64,000 nucleotides of DNA from Punica granatum (Eukaryota > Streptophyta > Magnoliopsida > Myrtales > Lythraceae): contig NC_045128.1 in NCBI RefSeq assembly GCF_007655135.1, positions 2,232,001 through 2,296,000 of the forward strand, read 5' to 3'. How positions within the stretch are numbered: position 1 is the stretch's first letter; the number at the start of each line of letters is the position of its first letter. The notes beneath the pieces were generated by a model, which was given only the letters and a program-made list of their open reading frames with translations, ran no database searches and was not told where the DNA came from. This document shows positions 16,339-28,298 of this stretch, piece after piece. A program made the translations under genes and the position numbers.

Positions 16339-19300
16339 ATGGATTTTGTTGATACCAACATCAGAGACGAGTTTCCTTACTATTTCAACATTATCATAGA
16401 GCGCAATCCGAAGCAGGATTCCCGAAACCTAATGGGCAATTCCAATTCTAATGGCTTCCCTGCTCTTGGCAACACCCCTAGTCACAACAACAATCCTTTT
16501 GTCCACCCATTTTCATCTTTCGATCCTCATCGCCATGAAGATGCCCATGGTCATGGCCAAGATCATGGTCATCATGCCGGTGACGCTCATCAGCATCCCG
16601 TCAACCCATTTCCATCTCACTGTGACCCGGTGGATGAAGCCAATGGCTGGGATCATGGTCATCATGCCGGTGACCCTCGCCACCATCCCATCAATCCATT
16701 TCCATCTCATCAAGTGGAAGAAACCAATGGCCATAACCGTGGTCATCGTGCCAGTGATACTCATCACCATCCTATCAACCCATTTCTGTCAGACTATCAC
16801 AGGGTGGAAGAAGCTAATGGTCATGGTCATCATGCCAGTGACTCTCACCGCCATCATGTCAACCTGTTTCCGTCTGGCTATCACCAGGTGGAAGATGCAA
16901 ATGGCGAGGGCCATGGTCATCTTGCTGATGACATGACTCATCAGCATCATGTCAATCCGTTTTCAACTCGCCATCACCATGCAAAGCCCAATGACCCTCA
17001 TCAGCACCACGGGGTCTTCCCGACGGACTTGAACTTCAATCCTCCCTATGTCACGCCTGAGAGTGACGCAGCGGCTGATGATTACCATGATCATAAGCAT
17101 CATCATGATGTTCACCATCACCATAGTGATGAGCCCATGATTCCGCTGGATCATATATTCACTTTCCGTGATCTGAACATGAAGCCAGATGACGATGCCG
17201 CCTCGGACTTGAGTCTCGCTGATGTCAACGAGAAGGAGGAGGAGGCGGATCAGCCTATTGAAGAAGCTGTCGAAGGGTCCACCCAAGCCCCAAAATCCTG
17301 TATGGTCAAAGGCCAGTGGAACCCTGAAGAAGACAGGTAGTGCTATTTTTGAGAGTGTCGTTGGTTTTATAATACATGAAGATACTATGCAAAGGGAACG
17401 ACTAAAGTTTTCGTTGCTTTCATATATATCTGCTTTGAATTTTCCCAATATCTTTTTAATGAAAGAATGTTTTTTAAAAATCAATCAATTATATATTGAT
17501 AATTTGGCCCGTTGGTTTTTTGGTTTTTATTTTCCCATATTTTTTGTAACAATTATGCAGGTTGTTAATTGAGCTTGTGGAGCGTTATGGAGAGAAGAAA
17601 TGGTCGCAGATTGCACAGAAGTTGAAGGGGAGGGTTGGGAAGCAGTGCAGAGAGAGATGGCATAACCATTTGAGGCCTGACATAAGGGTTCAAAATCTAT
17701 TCTCAACAATTTCCACAATTAAATAATTTCTTCTTTCCACATCCAAAAACCATCATCTATGTTGATATATGCAAATAAGTATCGTACATGCATGCAATAT
17801 ATATATATATATATATTCATGCATGCAATATATATATATATATATATATATAAGAATAATAGAGCTATGTGTCCATATAAATGATGTTTGTGCATTTATC
17901 TTTCAACAAACTCCATTGATTTTGTCTCAACATCTCAGTTCTCTTCACATAATCCATGCCATCCTCTCATGGATTCACATGCATGATGTGTCTTCGCATA
18001 GAGGGGATTCATCTTCTCCAATTTTTGTTTGCTTTTAATTTTTGTTTTAAGAGAAAATTAATGCATTATTATCTTTAATGACGCGTGTCGGTGGTTTTAA
18101 AGAAGTGTGACGTCATTTTTCTTTTGAAAAGATATATTCAATGAGGGTTTCTATGCATTCTTTAAAAGAAAATAAAAGAGAACTAAGACGCGCTACAGAG
18201 CGCGTGTCTCATACTATTACTTTCTCGCCGAACACATAACATCCATTATATTTTCATTATTATCACACAAGACAGATAATGGAAAGTAAAAAAATATTTA
18301 ATGTTTTATATTTTCCACTTCTAAGTTGTTATTATTAATTCATTTAGTAAAAGAACTTAACATAATAATATACATTTAACGAGGAGTGTCTCATGATGCA
18401 TATAACCCCTGCAACCTCTGTTACCTTTTCAAAACAACATAGGAATTACCATTTCATGCATTTTCCTATACAAACTCGCGCTCTATTAATTGGTTGTCAA
18501 TTATCGCATGATTGGGCATGACTACTAGTTATAGTCTGTCACTTTAACAAATTGTAATAGATTATAATGGCTCCACTATGAAATTGTGCATAAACTATAA
18601 CTAAGAGTTTAACATGTCGTATGTACGATGATTTCCTTCACTTAGACATCTTAGACGTGCAGGGAAAGTACCTTTCAGAAACGTATTTAAAAGACTACCT
18701 AAGAAGCACTAGTCGACGCGTTTGATGCGGAATTTCTGCAGGGCCGCAGTTACCTTTATAACCGTTTTCGATGATTATGAGGAAATTAAATTATGCCTCG
18801 TCTTCCCTTCCCTAACCCTTCTCTTCCCTTTCCCCATAATTATCACCTAATATCAAACACTAATATTCAAAACCCTAGCTAGAGCATATGAAAATATATT
18901 ATCGATTGTTTATCTATTTCTTATACTATCGTTCTTTGTTCATTTTGCAGAAGGATATGTGGAGCGAGGAGGAGGACATGATCCTAATAGATGCTCACAG
19001 GGAGCTTGGGAACAAGTGGGCCGAGATCACAAAGCGTCTGCCCGGGAGGACTGAGAACACCATCAAGAACCACTGGAACGCCACCAAAAGGAGGCAGGCG
19101 ACGAGGCGCCCAAAGCTCCCTGGCTCGAGCATCAGGGGCGGGTCCACCCTCCTTGAGGACTACATCAGGAGCCTCTTCCCCCCATCGCTGTTTAAAGACA
19201 ATGACAACGTAGTCAAGAAGAAGGCTAACTATAAGAGGAACGGCAAATCGGCAAATGATGGCAAGGAGCGTGCTGCTGGTAAGAAGGCAAGGAACCTGGA

Positions 19301-19466
19301 TTTGGAGCAACCTCCGGCAGCCTATGGGAATGGTGAGTGGCAATGCGGGTGCGGGATAGGGTATCTTTTGTATAATCAGGACGGAGACAGCATGGCTCGT
19401 ATGGTGGCTGTGAGGAAGGAGATGGACTTAATGGAGATGATGAGGAGTCGCCATACCCTCGCCTAA
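16339..19466 (+). CDS. R2R3-MYB transcription factor (MYB64/98/115/118/119 type) with His-rich N-terminus
   Basis: Exons are 16339-17336, 17561-17687 and 18951-19466, encoding about 546 aa with a continuous frame. R2 begins [12 protein letters not shown] at about residue 322 and spans the first intron; its three Trp are spaced 19 and 18 residues apart. R3 begins KDMWSEEED and keeps Trp at its first position, with the end [32 protein letters not shown] is characteristic of the MYB98/64/119/118 subgroup, which works in female gametophyte and embryo or endosperm development. After the DNA-binding domain come a basic stretch and a Leu- and Met-rich C-terminus. Residues about 63-265 are exceptionally rich in His, with five imperfect repeats carrying HGHHA.D and NPFPS cores. 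An acidic stretch ([12 protein letters not shown]) precedes R2. The start was chosen because the TATA box lies at 16240. The protein presumably acts as a nuclear DNA-binding regulator; the exact orthologue is uncertain. Confidence 0.92.
16531..17000 (+). repeat. In-frame tandem repeats coding for His-rich units in the MYB
   Basis: About five imperfect units of roughly 78-99 bp, each coding a pattern like NG.(D)HGHHA.D..HH.(I/V)NPF.S......VEEA. The cores catggtcatcatgccggtga and cccatttccatctcac recur. The units keep the reading frame, as expected if variation in repeat number is tolerated by the protein. Confidence 0.85.
17797..17852. repeat. Two (TA)n tracts in MYB intron 2
   Basis: Two TA dinucleotide tracts (17797-17816 and 17828-17852), both preceded by catgcatgcaa, lie near the 5' end of the 1263-bp second intron (17688-18950). 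Such tracts are often length-polymorphic. Confidence 0.9.
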
Positions 19467-20107
19467 AATCAATTAAACTTCATCACAAAAGCTTAGTTAT
19501 ATATTTCGTGTTCATGTTTTCGGAGTATAATCAGGGCAAAACTTAAAACCCATCTTAATTAACGTGTTTATGTTCGTATTATTGTGTGCCGTGTCTTTCG
19601 TTTGTTTGAGTCTTTAGTTACTTGTGTGTCTGTTGGTTGTAGGTATGACTTCTCAAGCAAGTGCCACCATTGGTGATGTTAGGGCAAATGGAGGAACTTG
19701 AAGTGGTCGTTGTTGTTGGTTTTAAATGTTATAGTTTGTCGTCTGAGGATGTGTAGTATGGTGAGTGTACTGATCAATATGTAATTTGGAAGACATCCTT
19801 ATAATAAATGATATGCCGGGTTTTATATATACTTCTAAGCAGTGTTGCAATTTTGTTCTATTACATAATCTCTATCGGGTGGGGGAATGCCTCACAGTCT
19901 TCCATCAAGCCCAAAATATTAATTCTTTTAAGTGCTCAACCTGATAATCTCAATTCAACTGCTAGCAAAGACCCGAATACTTCTTTTGGGTGCTCGATCC
20001 TAATAACTTCAATTCGGCCTTTATCCAAAAAAATTTTCAAATCTGAAATGATCGTACGATACGTAGTATATCTCAAGCCATTTTGTATTTGGCTTTAATT
20101 TCATATC

Positions 20108-21062
20108 AGAGATAATTGCAGTTTGCCCCCTCGAACAACGGGGAATTTTTGGGCTTGCCCTCGACTTTCAAACTTTTACACTATACCCTTAACATAAGTA
20201 AAAAAATAAGCATGGTGCCCCCTCTTACTAGAACTGAAGGCTTTTCTTCTTCCTATTCAACGGATCAACTTCAAGAACATCTTTCTCTAGCGTTAGGACT
20301 TTGATTGGGATGCTTTTGGTGTCTTTGGAAACCTTGTGAGAAGTACTATAACTTAGAATCAATTGGAAGTTCAAAACAATTAATAATAACATAAAAAGAG
20401 AGAGACCGAAATCTGAATTTTTCATAAAATCGAAAACTTTGTTATACAATAACTCCTAAGCTGCTTATTGAAATTAAGTATTGTAAAGACTTATAACTCT
20501 CTTAAGACTTTTAAGGTCTTATCTTATATGAATTTAAAGTAAAAAATAATATACAAGAGAATTACCATTGACCTAAAAGGAGAAAAGGTCGAAATTTGGT
20601 ATCAATGGTGATTAATCTTGAATATATTGTTTTCGGCCTCACATTTTATATGATTAGACGTCAAAGGTTGTAAGGAAGTTATAGGTTTTTACAATGCTGA
20701 ATTTCATTGAGCAATTTAAGAGTTATTGCATAGTAAAGTTTTTGGTTTTGTGACAAATTCCGAAGTTTGACCTTATTTTTAATGTCATTCTTTATTATTT
20801 CGAACTTCGAATTGATTCGAAGTTGTAGTACTTTGCACAAGGTCCGCGAAGACACTAAGAACACTCCAATCAGAGTGTCAATGCCAAAGAAAGATGTTCC
20901 AGAATTTGGCCTCTTGGATAGAATAAAGAAAAGTCTATTTTGGTGAGAGGGGTCACAATGTTTATTTTTCACTTAGGTCGAGTGGCTTATTGCAAAATTT
21001 TGAAGGCTCGGCGACAAATCTAAATAACCCCATATTTCAGGGACAAATTGCATTTATCTCTT
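20108..21062. mobile_element. Possible Mutator-like foldback element, degenerate
   Basis: The left end GAGATAATTGCAGTTTGCCC and the complement of the right end, GAGATAAATGCAATTTGTCC, match closely, giving imperfect terminal inverted repeats about 950 bp apart. The inner sequence contains further inverted similarity, for example gatcaacttcaagaacat against ttccagaatttggcc-side motifs, but it is diverged. I could not find a convincing target duplication, so the call is tentative. Confidence 0.4.
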
Positions 21063-21859
21063 TGCAATAATACGTCATTATCTTTAACAACGCGTGATAA
21101 TCATTTTTAAGAAGTAAATGAAATCACTTTTTTCTTTTGAAAAGTTACATCCGGTTAGAGTTGATATGCATTTATAAACGGAAAAGAACCAAAAGTTGTG
21201 GTATGGTGCCCTCAAGTATGCCAAAACATCCTTGAAATCATCAACCTCGGAACCCTGACGATTGATTGATGAATGATTTACTACACTTTGTTTGGATATA
21301 ATTCATGCAGGGGGTGTGGAAGTGAAGGGAAGGGAAAGAAAGAGAAGAGAAGGGAAAGGAGGAGAGAGGAAGGGACAAATAAATAGATAAATGTTAAAGC
21401 TCAACTAGAAGATTATGTAAAGCAGTTTTTATGAATGAATAATGTGAAAACGAGCTAGAAATTCTTTTTCTTTTTGTCGGATAAGTGTCGGGACATTCAT
21501 TAGACCAAAAAAACACGAGTACCCACAAATTGGACAATATCAGAATCTTTCTAATCGTTCATAAGCACGCAGGCCCAACTTGGAGCTAGAAATTCATGTG
21601 AAAAGATACGTAAACATCATGAAGGAACAAGTAGACGACGCTCTCTATCCATCCTCCCTCACAACACAATTCCAGCCAACCTAAAAACGAATTATATCAA
21701 CAACGGTGCAACACATACGTCTACTTTATTAGTTCACCGGCAAACCAAAGGCCTACAAAGCCAACTAATTAGTGCACCAGCAACTGAAGTTCTACAAAAC
21801 CGAGCTAGACGAAAACAAAGTTCATTATGGGGGCATTCCCACCCAATCTTCTTCAATGA

Positions 21860-23443
21860 TCAGCAGGAGGCTTCAGAAGGTGCCTTTCCACGGGTTCTGC
21901 TCTCCCATTCTGACAATGTTTCTGCACAGATCAACAGCAAAGGAGCAGCAACGAGCAAGCAACATCAGCTTTCAATACAAAATATATACGTCAATGTAAC
22001 TTGTGTGCAATGTATTCCACTGACAACCAACCAATCTTTGCAATAAAGACCGAGCTGCCGCCACTATAGTATAGCTCTTGACCGCCCATTCAAACTCAGA
22101 TTATTATGAAATCTGCCACACTATTAATTAATTAAGCTCGCCTATGACCACAAATTAATTTTCCGAGGATAGGTAGATAAGATAGACAGCTTCACAAGTC
22201 GATCGGTCAATCATCAATGGATCTAATTAACATCTATCTAGAACTAGACATGAAAAAGAGAGGCTCTGCACACGGGAATATGTGAGATTAATGAAATATG
22301 GTCTGGTCATCGGGGCAACATAGGGGCCGAGGAGTAGCTGGGAAGGTGTGAAGTGAACAAACCTTTGAACCTGCAGAAGAAGACAACAGATTTATGAACT
22401 GGAAATATCGTCAGCACCTTCGCTCGATAAACTTTCGGCTCAGCAGCATCGCCGGCAGCATTGTCATCGACAATATCACGGGCCGAGAAAGTAATATAAA
22501 GCATAGGACCTCCTCCAATGTCGATATTTAACTTCAGAATATAGGGATCGCATATTTTTGTGGCCTACAAAGCAGAATATATTACAGTTCCAGACTTCAG
22601 AGAACTGTATGTATAATATATATCAAATCTATATATGAATAAAATCACAGAGCAAGATCGGATGGGTTGCTAATTTCGAGGTCGGAATATATGGCTTGCG
22701 AGGAATTAGGAGACATGACAAAGCCAGGGATGTGTGGAGGAATGAATCACTTACATTGATGCTGTTAGAGTTGTAGTTCTCAACAACTTTATCCAAGGTG
22801 ATAATGTAGTGATCTCTGCCCCTCAGTTCATCATCTACCGGCAGAGGTCGAATCATGAAGTCCACAACATCCCCAAAATCACCAACCTCGAAACCCTAAA
22901 CGAAAGAACAGTCCATCAATCGGAAATGTTTTTATCATCAGATGACCAAAAACAACAATAACGAAGAAAATTAACCTTCGATTGATTGATTGATTGATTG
23001 ATTGATTTATACTTGATCAAAATTGGCAAACATCAACACAACGTATCGGAATCAGTATCAACTATTTGATACATACATCGCTTTCGGCGACTTGTCTGCG
23101 GTAAAGCTCTTCCTGCTCGGGCGTCATGGTCTTGAGGCGGCCATCACCAAAGGGAGGGAGATCGGAAACGTCCATCACCTCAACCTAAGACGATCGATTG
23201 ATAATGATTTCATCATCAGATCAGACGAAAGAAGAAGAATAACGAACTAACGACCAATAAAACAACGTGATTGATAACTCAGGATTGATTAAAATTTGCG
23301 AACAGTATAAATATATATGTATGACGTATCAGAATCAATGTTAACTATTAGATACATACCTTGCCTCCATGGGAAAGGTCAGTCTGCTCGTGCACCGCCG
23401 TCTCCTTGAAGCCATTACCGTGGGGAGGAAGCGTTTCTGCCAT
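21860..23443 (-). CDS. Cystatin-like protein, copy A
   Basis: Five exons on the minus strand: 23443-23360, 23184-23077, 22895-22755, 22564-22363 and 21921-21860, giving about 198 aa. The frame is continuous across GT-AG introns. Hallmarks of the plant cystatin or cystatin-related fold: a helix motif LDKVVENYN (about 98-106), followed by PMLYITFSARD and KVYRAKV, which align with the cystatin TMYYLTLEA.D and KVYEAKV strands. At the place of the QxVxG inhibitory loop it has IDIGGG, and no PW hairpin is seen, so papain inhibition cannot be assumed. There is no signal peptide; it begins MAETLPPHGNGF. The N-terminus carries MTPEQEELYRRQ. An alternative donor at 22371 would give a different C-terminus ending NPWKGTF with its stop at 21873-21875; reading through without splicing would stop at 22307. 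The three-copy repetition is the main context. The family call comes from motif memory. Confidence 0.7.
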
Positions 23444-23506
23444 AGCCGCCTTGCCTGGATAAGAAATTGAGAGCCAATCGGGAACCGGAACGAAGGCGAG
23501 AAGAGC

Positions 23507-23516
23507 GTATATATAC
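23507..23516 (-). promoter_or_regulatory. TATA box of cystatin-like copy A
   Basis: The minus strand reads GTATATATAC about 65 bp upstream of the start codon at 23443. The same box occurs ahead of copies B (about 30178-30189) and C (about 45617-45628), and in C the adjacent sequence has expanded into a long TA tract. Confidence 0.5.
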
Positions 23517-24333
23517 AAACCTAATATATATATGTATATGATATAAAGCGCGGGGTATACGGACTTAGCTTGATTCCTGAGCGGGAAAAAAAAAGAAAAA
23601 GAAAAGAAAAGGGCAAAAAAAAGAAGATAAATTTCCTTAATTTAGCGCATATTATATCATATAATTGTTTTTGGGCTTAGGGTAAGCGGTGAAGCCGCTT
23701 GCTGCCGATAATCGGAAACTTTCTATTAGGGGCAGCAATTTTTGCGTGCATAGACGATAGCACGGCCACAGTGAATAGCAACCTTCTCATCTATATGCAA
23801 TGGATCAATAGCTCCATTACCTTTTCTTTTTTTTCACATTCGCGAATTATAGAGTAAACTGACAGGGGTGGTTGATTTTCGATGGTAGTTGAGTCGCGGA
23901 CTCACCGGGAGCCACCACACACTAGGATGAGGCTACTGCCAGCTCTTGAGGTGACCGACAACCACATCCAACAATCTCATTCTAGTGGTGGTGGTGACCC
24001 TTCGGAAACCAGCCACCCCTACTATTCTTGGGGGTTTAGCTCTTTTATTTATTTATTTTTAATTTCTTTTAGGCTGGGTTTGAGAGTAATGTTGCTGAAA
24101 TAGAAGTGCTAAAAGTGAATTACTAAATAATAATTGCTAATTCCCGAAAGTTGTTGAGGTACTTGGTATGCTATTTTCTAAATCTACTGAAACTGAAGTA
24201 ATGAAATAAAAAGGTGTTTGGCAAACTATTTTGCGACTGTTGAAATAGATAAAATGACTAGTAAGTACAACAAAAATGACTATCTTTTTAAGTAAAAAAA
24301 TTTATCAATAGCATAAAAGCATACAAGATACAC

Positions 24334-24492
24334 TTGGTTCAAGCGATTCGACGCTTATTTTAGGTTTCAGGTCCAAGTCTTGGAAATGAAAAAAATCTTT
24401 GATTAAAAGAGTTTTTACCATTTAATGAGTCAAATCGGCTCAAATTAGACTAGTCAGGATTCGCTGGACTTTTGGATATCAAGGCACACATG
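24334..24492 (+). mobile_element. tRNA-derived SINE-like element in copy A
   Basis: The start ttggttcaagcgattcgacg resembles an RNA polymerase III A box, and ttcaggtccaagtcttgg resembles a B box. A downstream body follows that ends ggatatcaaggcacac. The same family lies at 46328-46460 in the same orientation, and at 26459-26625, 32022-32200 and 48305-48480 reversed. The family definition rests on comparison within this window only. Confidence 0.5.
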
Positions 24493-24714
24493 GTAAAAAA
24501 AAAGTATATCTAGTAAAACAATAAATTACGCAAATAATATATGTATGTATAATATGTAAAATTGGAATAACAATGATTGTAGGAAAAATTATTCCAACTG
24601 AAAGGATATGTCTCAATAAATTCACACATAAAATTTAATAAAATGAAAAATGGATTCTTTATACTACATGAATTAAAGAAATAGTGATGATAGTTGGCGT
24701 ATCCATCAAGAATT

Positions 24715-24740
24715 GGGGGGGGGGGGGGGGGGGGGGGGGG
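24715..24740 (+). repeat. Poly-G tract, 26 bases
   Basis: Twenty-six consecutive G lie between aatt and attgac. The equivalent place in copy C (near 46695) reads aattagggaggaaaattgc instead. A tract this long is rare in plant DNA and is also a known place for assembly or sequencing error. Confidence 0.95.
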
Positions 24741-25275
24741 ATTGACAATGTTAGATCGATTTGATAATGAATGGAACACCAAGGTTAACAAAAGGAGTTG
24801 AGAATGAATGTAAAATCTAGAAAATTGGGTAATTACCAAGAATATAGCTACGGTGAGAGAAGCAAATCCCATAATCAATATCCTTTCTGCTTTTAATTTT
24901 GGCGATGGCGGAAACGTTTGCGGTGGAAAATGCTACCTCAAAAGCAACCCCAAGCAAAACGGCGTTCTGGGAGAACCAACGCACTCCCAAATGCACACTT
25001 AATTATTTATTTTTTATTAGCTTTTGATTTATTATTTATTTTATCTCCTGCCATTAATAGGGCGCCACATGGCACGTGAGCCTGGCACTGTTGATTTTTC
25101 CTTTAAGGCAAGTGGACGGAAGGACTAAATTGATGGGGTTTATCAAATAGTAGGGACTTGATTGATGACTTTCAATTATAAGGACAAAACTAATGACTAG
25201 CCAAAACACTGGGGACCAAAATGACAGTTTACTCTAACTATATTACTGCTTAAAATCAAGATGAGAGTTTATAAG

Positions 25276-25446
25276 AGTGCATTTGGCTTCAGAGTTAAAG
25301 TAATTTTGATTTTGATTGTGGAAAAGGAAAAATGAGATTGTATTATAAATTTGACTTGGAAAACGTGTATTTTTGTTGTGTAGTTGGTAGAGTTAAAATT
25401 TAAATCATGATTCTAAAATCAAACTCTGAAATCAAACGGGGCTTAA
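25276..25446. mobile_element. Short degenerate MITE of the GTTTGGTTTT group
   Basis: The stretch opens gcatttggcttcagagttaa and closes gaaatcaaacggggc, with the internal phrase acttggaaaacgtgtatttt that recurs at 59650. It looks like an old member of the MITE group at 59555-59952. Copy C lacks it at the matching place (near 47550), where ttataaccgcccaaacatc joins directly. Confidence 0.5.
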
Positions 25447-26142
25447 ACATCCAAACATCTACTGTTAAGTTATTAAAATAAGTTCTCTAATGTCTTGCTA
25501 TGAGATGTTTCCGCTCCTGTGCCGAATATCAGTTACGTCAATATGTTGTTTAAATTTAAGAAAATAGCACACTAGCGATTTTTGTATCATATCTAGCATA
25601 CTGTTTAACTGACGTTAGAAAAATGCCAAGTTGGGCCGCATTTGCACCATTGCAAATTGGCTAGCTCACAAATCATTGCGTTTGTCTTGGATCCACTACT
25701 TCAACTCCCCACCGGAGGGCATTTCACAGCTTTTATAGAAAATATTAATGGAACTTTCTTATCTTTCTACTGTGTAAGTTAATTTAATTTTCATTTAGGG
25801 CTTTGACTCCCTTTACCAATAAAAAAAAAAGTAAGGCTGTGAAAATTGAGAAAAATGTGTACTATGTGATGCTCTTTTTTCTTAAATTTAATGTATTTCT
25901 ATGAAAATATATATATATATAAATGATAAATGCAATTGCTACCAATAATAAGATCATTAATCTATAAAATATTATATACTAATTATGAGCATTGCTATTT
26001 GTGTCGACTGAGCATGCCACCTGCATATGCCGAAAATAAGAGTGAATGGCATAGACGGTAATAATTTCAAAAGTCAATGACAATTTCTAATCACTCACAT
26101 TCAGTAAAAGCAGTCACATGTAATTGAGTTTTAGAGAACTTG

Positions 26143-26458
26143 GTGTGTTTGATTTTAGAGTTAAATAGAATTGATTTTTGATTTTATTTGGATTATAATG
26201 ATTGCATTGTTGAATTATGAGAAAAATTGTGAAAAAGTAATGAATAGTTGAGAAAAAATAATGATTGTGTGTGTTGAATTGTGAAAAAAGTAATGGATAG
26301 TTGAGAGAATTTAATATTAAAAATTGAATTGAATGGTTAAAAAATTGAATAAAAAGGAAAAAGTAATAATTGTCTTGTTGATTTTTATTGTGTAGTCAAT
26401 AGAGTCAAAGTTAGAGTTAAAATTTTAAAAACGTTATTGTAAAATCAAACGGAGTGTA
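26143..26458. mobile_element. MITE inserted only in copy A
   Basis: The element begins ggtgtgtttgattttagagt and ends aaatcaaacggagtgt. Its body has the gtgttgaattgtgaaaaaag and tagttgagagaatttaatat phrases of the GTTTGGTTTT family. Copies B (near 32022) and C (near 48300) run straight from the left flank (agagaac / agtgaat) to the right flank (ttaatatccaaga / tagtatccaaaag), so they are empty sites. Confidence 0.75.
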
Positions 26459-26625
26459 TTCAAAAACCTAATTGAACCTCGACTTATCTAGTGAAGCCAA
26501 GTCAGGCCAGTAACGAATAATACACTCTCAGAATGAATTTTCTGCATTCACAACTGCTCAAATCTGATACCTTACTTAAGCAAAACAAACGTTGAACCAT
26601 TTGAATCAATCCACGTTGGTCTTAT
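26459..26625 (-). mobile_element. SINE-like element, copy A, reversed
   Basis: Read on the minus strand it begins with an A-box-like segment (ttgattcaaatggttcaacg), has a B-box-like segment (atcagatttgagcagttgtg) and ends aggttcaattaggtttttga. It is orthologous to the copies at 32022-32200 and 48305-48480, so it was present before the triplication. Confidence 0.45.
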
Positions 26626-28298
26626 TAAGTTTTAGACCAAAGTACTCTTCCTTTCAAAATTAATTCCCACAGTAGACTTCCCTAAAATCTCAATTATTAT
26701 ACCAGTCCCTTACCTTTTTAATTTGTTTCATTTTAAATCCTTTCCTCCATAAACTCTCTTATTTATTAGAATGAATGAATTATTTGTGAGATTGTCATTA
26801 GACTTATTCTTAAATAGATTACCAAGAACCAAAGTTTAAATTTTATTAAAATTTATTATAGTTTAAGCAAGTGATTTTCATCTCATATAAAAGTATAGAC
26901 AAAGATATGAAAATAAATTTACCCATGTTATTTAAATTTAAATAATAGATAGATATACAAATAATCATTTTTAGAATGGACTTCTTCATCAATATTTATA
27001 TTATAAAATTTTGAATTTTATGATTGTATTTTTTAGAAATTTAATACTAGATGATTATGACGAAATTACTAATGTTTTATATTTTTTCTACGACTTAGAT
27101 TAAAAAATGAAAATAAATAAAATTTTAATAAACAAGAAATTCTTCATTAGCACATTATTGATGTGAAATATATAAGTAAATATACTTAAAATGTAGCAAA
27201 TCTAGAATAAGAGTAATAAACCTACATACAATATCTATTTAAGAAATTTTATATCATGAACTTCTATTATGAAAAGATATATTACTAAAATTTGAACAGT
27301 CACAAGATCCTTTCATATGAAGTATTTCCTAAGAAAAAACAAGAATCTATTTACAATATAAATCGTATGATTATACATATTTCATAACAATCAACATATA
27401 CATTAAGCATATGCCTGAAATTCTAACATAGAAGACATCCATCGAGCGACTAGTCAAACGAACGAAAGGCAATCTTAGTACAAAACTAAAGCTAACAACG
27501 TATATGTTGATTGTTATTAAATATATTTTAAATATTCAAAATGAATATAAATCTTAGTGCGAAGCTTAAGCTCTAATAATTTTTTTCTTTTAAATTTTTG
27601 GTTCATGGTAATATAATCAAAGGGTATGTATAAAACAAACTTGAAAATAGTTCGTTCTTACTAAAATTGTTAAAATTGATTGAAAATCAATCTTGTAGGA
27701 CTATTTTTTATTTTTACCTTTTTTTCCCTTCATTATATATTTCCTAATTGACTGACAGTAGTATGTCAAACGATCGTAGACTAGGTGGCGTGCCTTCTTT
27801 ATCACATCCCATTATGGTGTATGATTTTTGGCATGCTGGTGTACTATGAGAAGAGCCCAAGGACATGCTGTCGTTGGGGGGCCAGCTATGAGGAAGCCCT
27901 GCATTTGGGGCGTCAAAGGGGCCCATAGCACCTTGGCCGGGGGTTTCAACATTTTTAGTAGCTGGCAGACGAGATTGAGATCAAGAGTTAGCGCAGCCAC
28001 TCGAAAAAGCCTTACATATCCATCAATAGATATATGTTAAAGCTCAACTAGAAGATTCTATAAAGTAGTTTTTATGAATGAATCATGTGAAAACGAGCTA
28101 GAAATTCTTTTTCTTTTTGTTAAATAAGTGTCGGGACATTCATTAGATCAAAAAAACACGAGTACCGACACAAATTCAAGCCCCACAATTTGGACAATAA
28201 CAGAACCTTTCTAACCGTGCAACGGAAGTTCTACAAAACCGAGCTAGACGAAAACAAAGTTCATTATGGGGGCATTCCCACCCAATCTTCTTCAATGA

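Larger units (their letters stand above)
21383..27661. repeat. Segmental duplication, copy A
   Basis: From about 21383 the sequence matches copy B from about 28025 and copy C from about 43940, including the whole cystatin-like gene and long downstream non-coding DNA. Copy A ends near 27661, where the next tandem unit (B) begins with a sequence also found at the start of C (aaattgttaaaattgattga / tgttaaaaattgattgaaga). Copy A lacks the 5.8-9 kb right-hand part present in B and C. Differences from the other copies include a MITE at 26143-26458 and a 26-base poly-G tract. Confidence 0.9.

Noticed and set aside
16513..16770. Frames antisense to and frame-shifted within MYB exon 1, rich in Met and Val
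   Set aside because: They are shadows of the CAT/GGT-rich His repeat; the His-rich frame is the one that joins to the MYB domain.
18984..19343. Minus-strand frame of 119 codons opposite MYB exon 3
   Set aside because: It is antisense to the R3 domain, which is clearly the coding strand.
24905..25030. Plus-strand frame MAETFAVENATSKATPSKTA, sharing MAET with the cystatin-like start
   Set aside because: Copy C has an in-frame stop at the same place and the frame runs into AT-rich DNA; the shared MAET is probably chance.
27812..28000. Minus-strand frame conserved in copy C (43700-43912)
   Set aside because: Conservation is explained by the recent segmental duplication; the copies already differ by an insertion of A- and T-runs, and I see no known domain.
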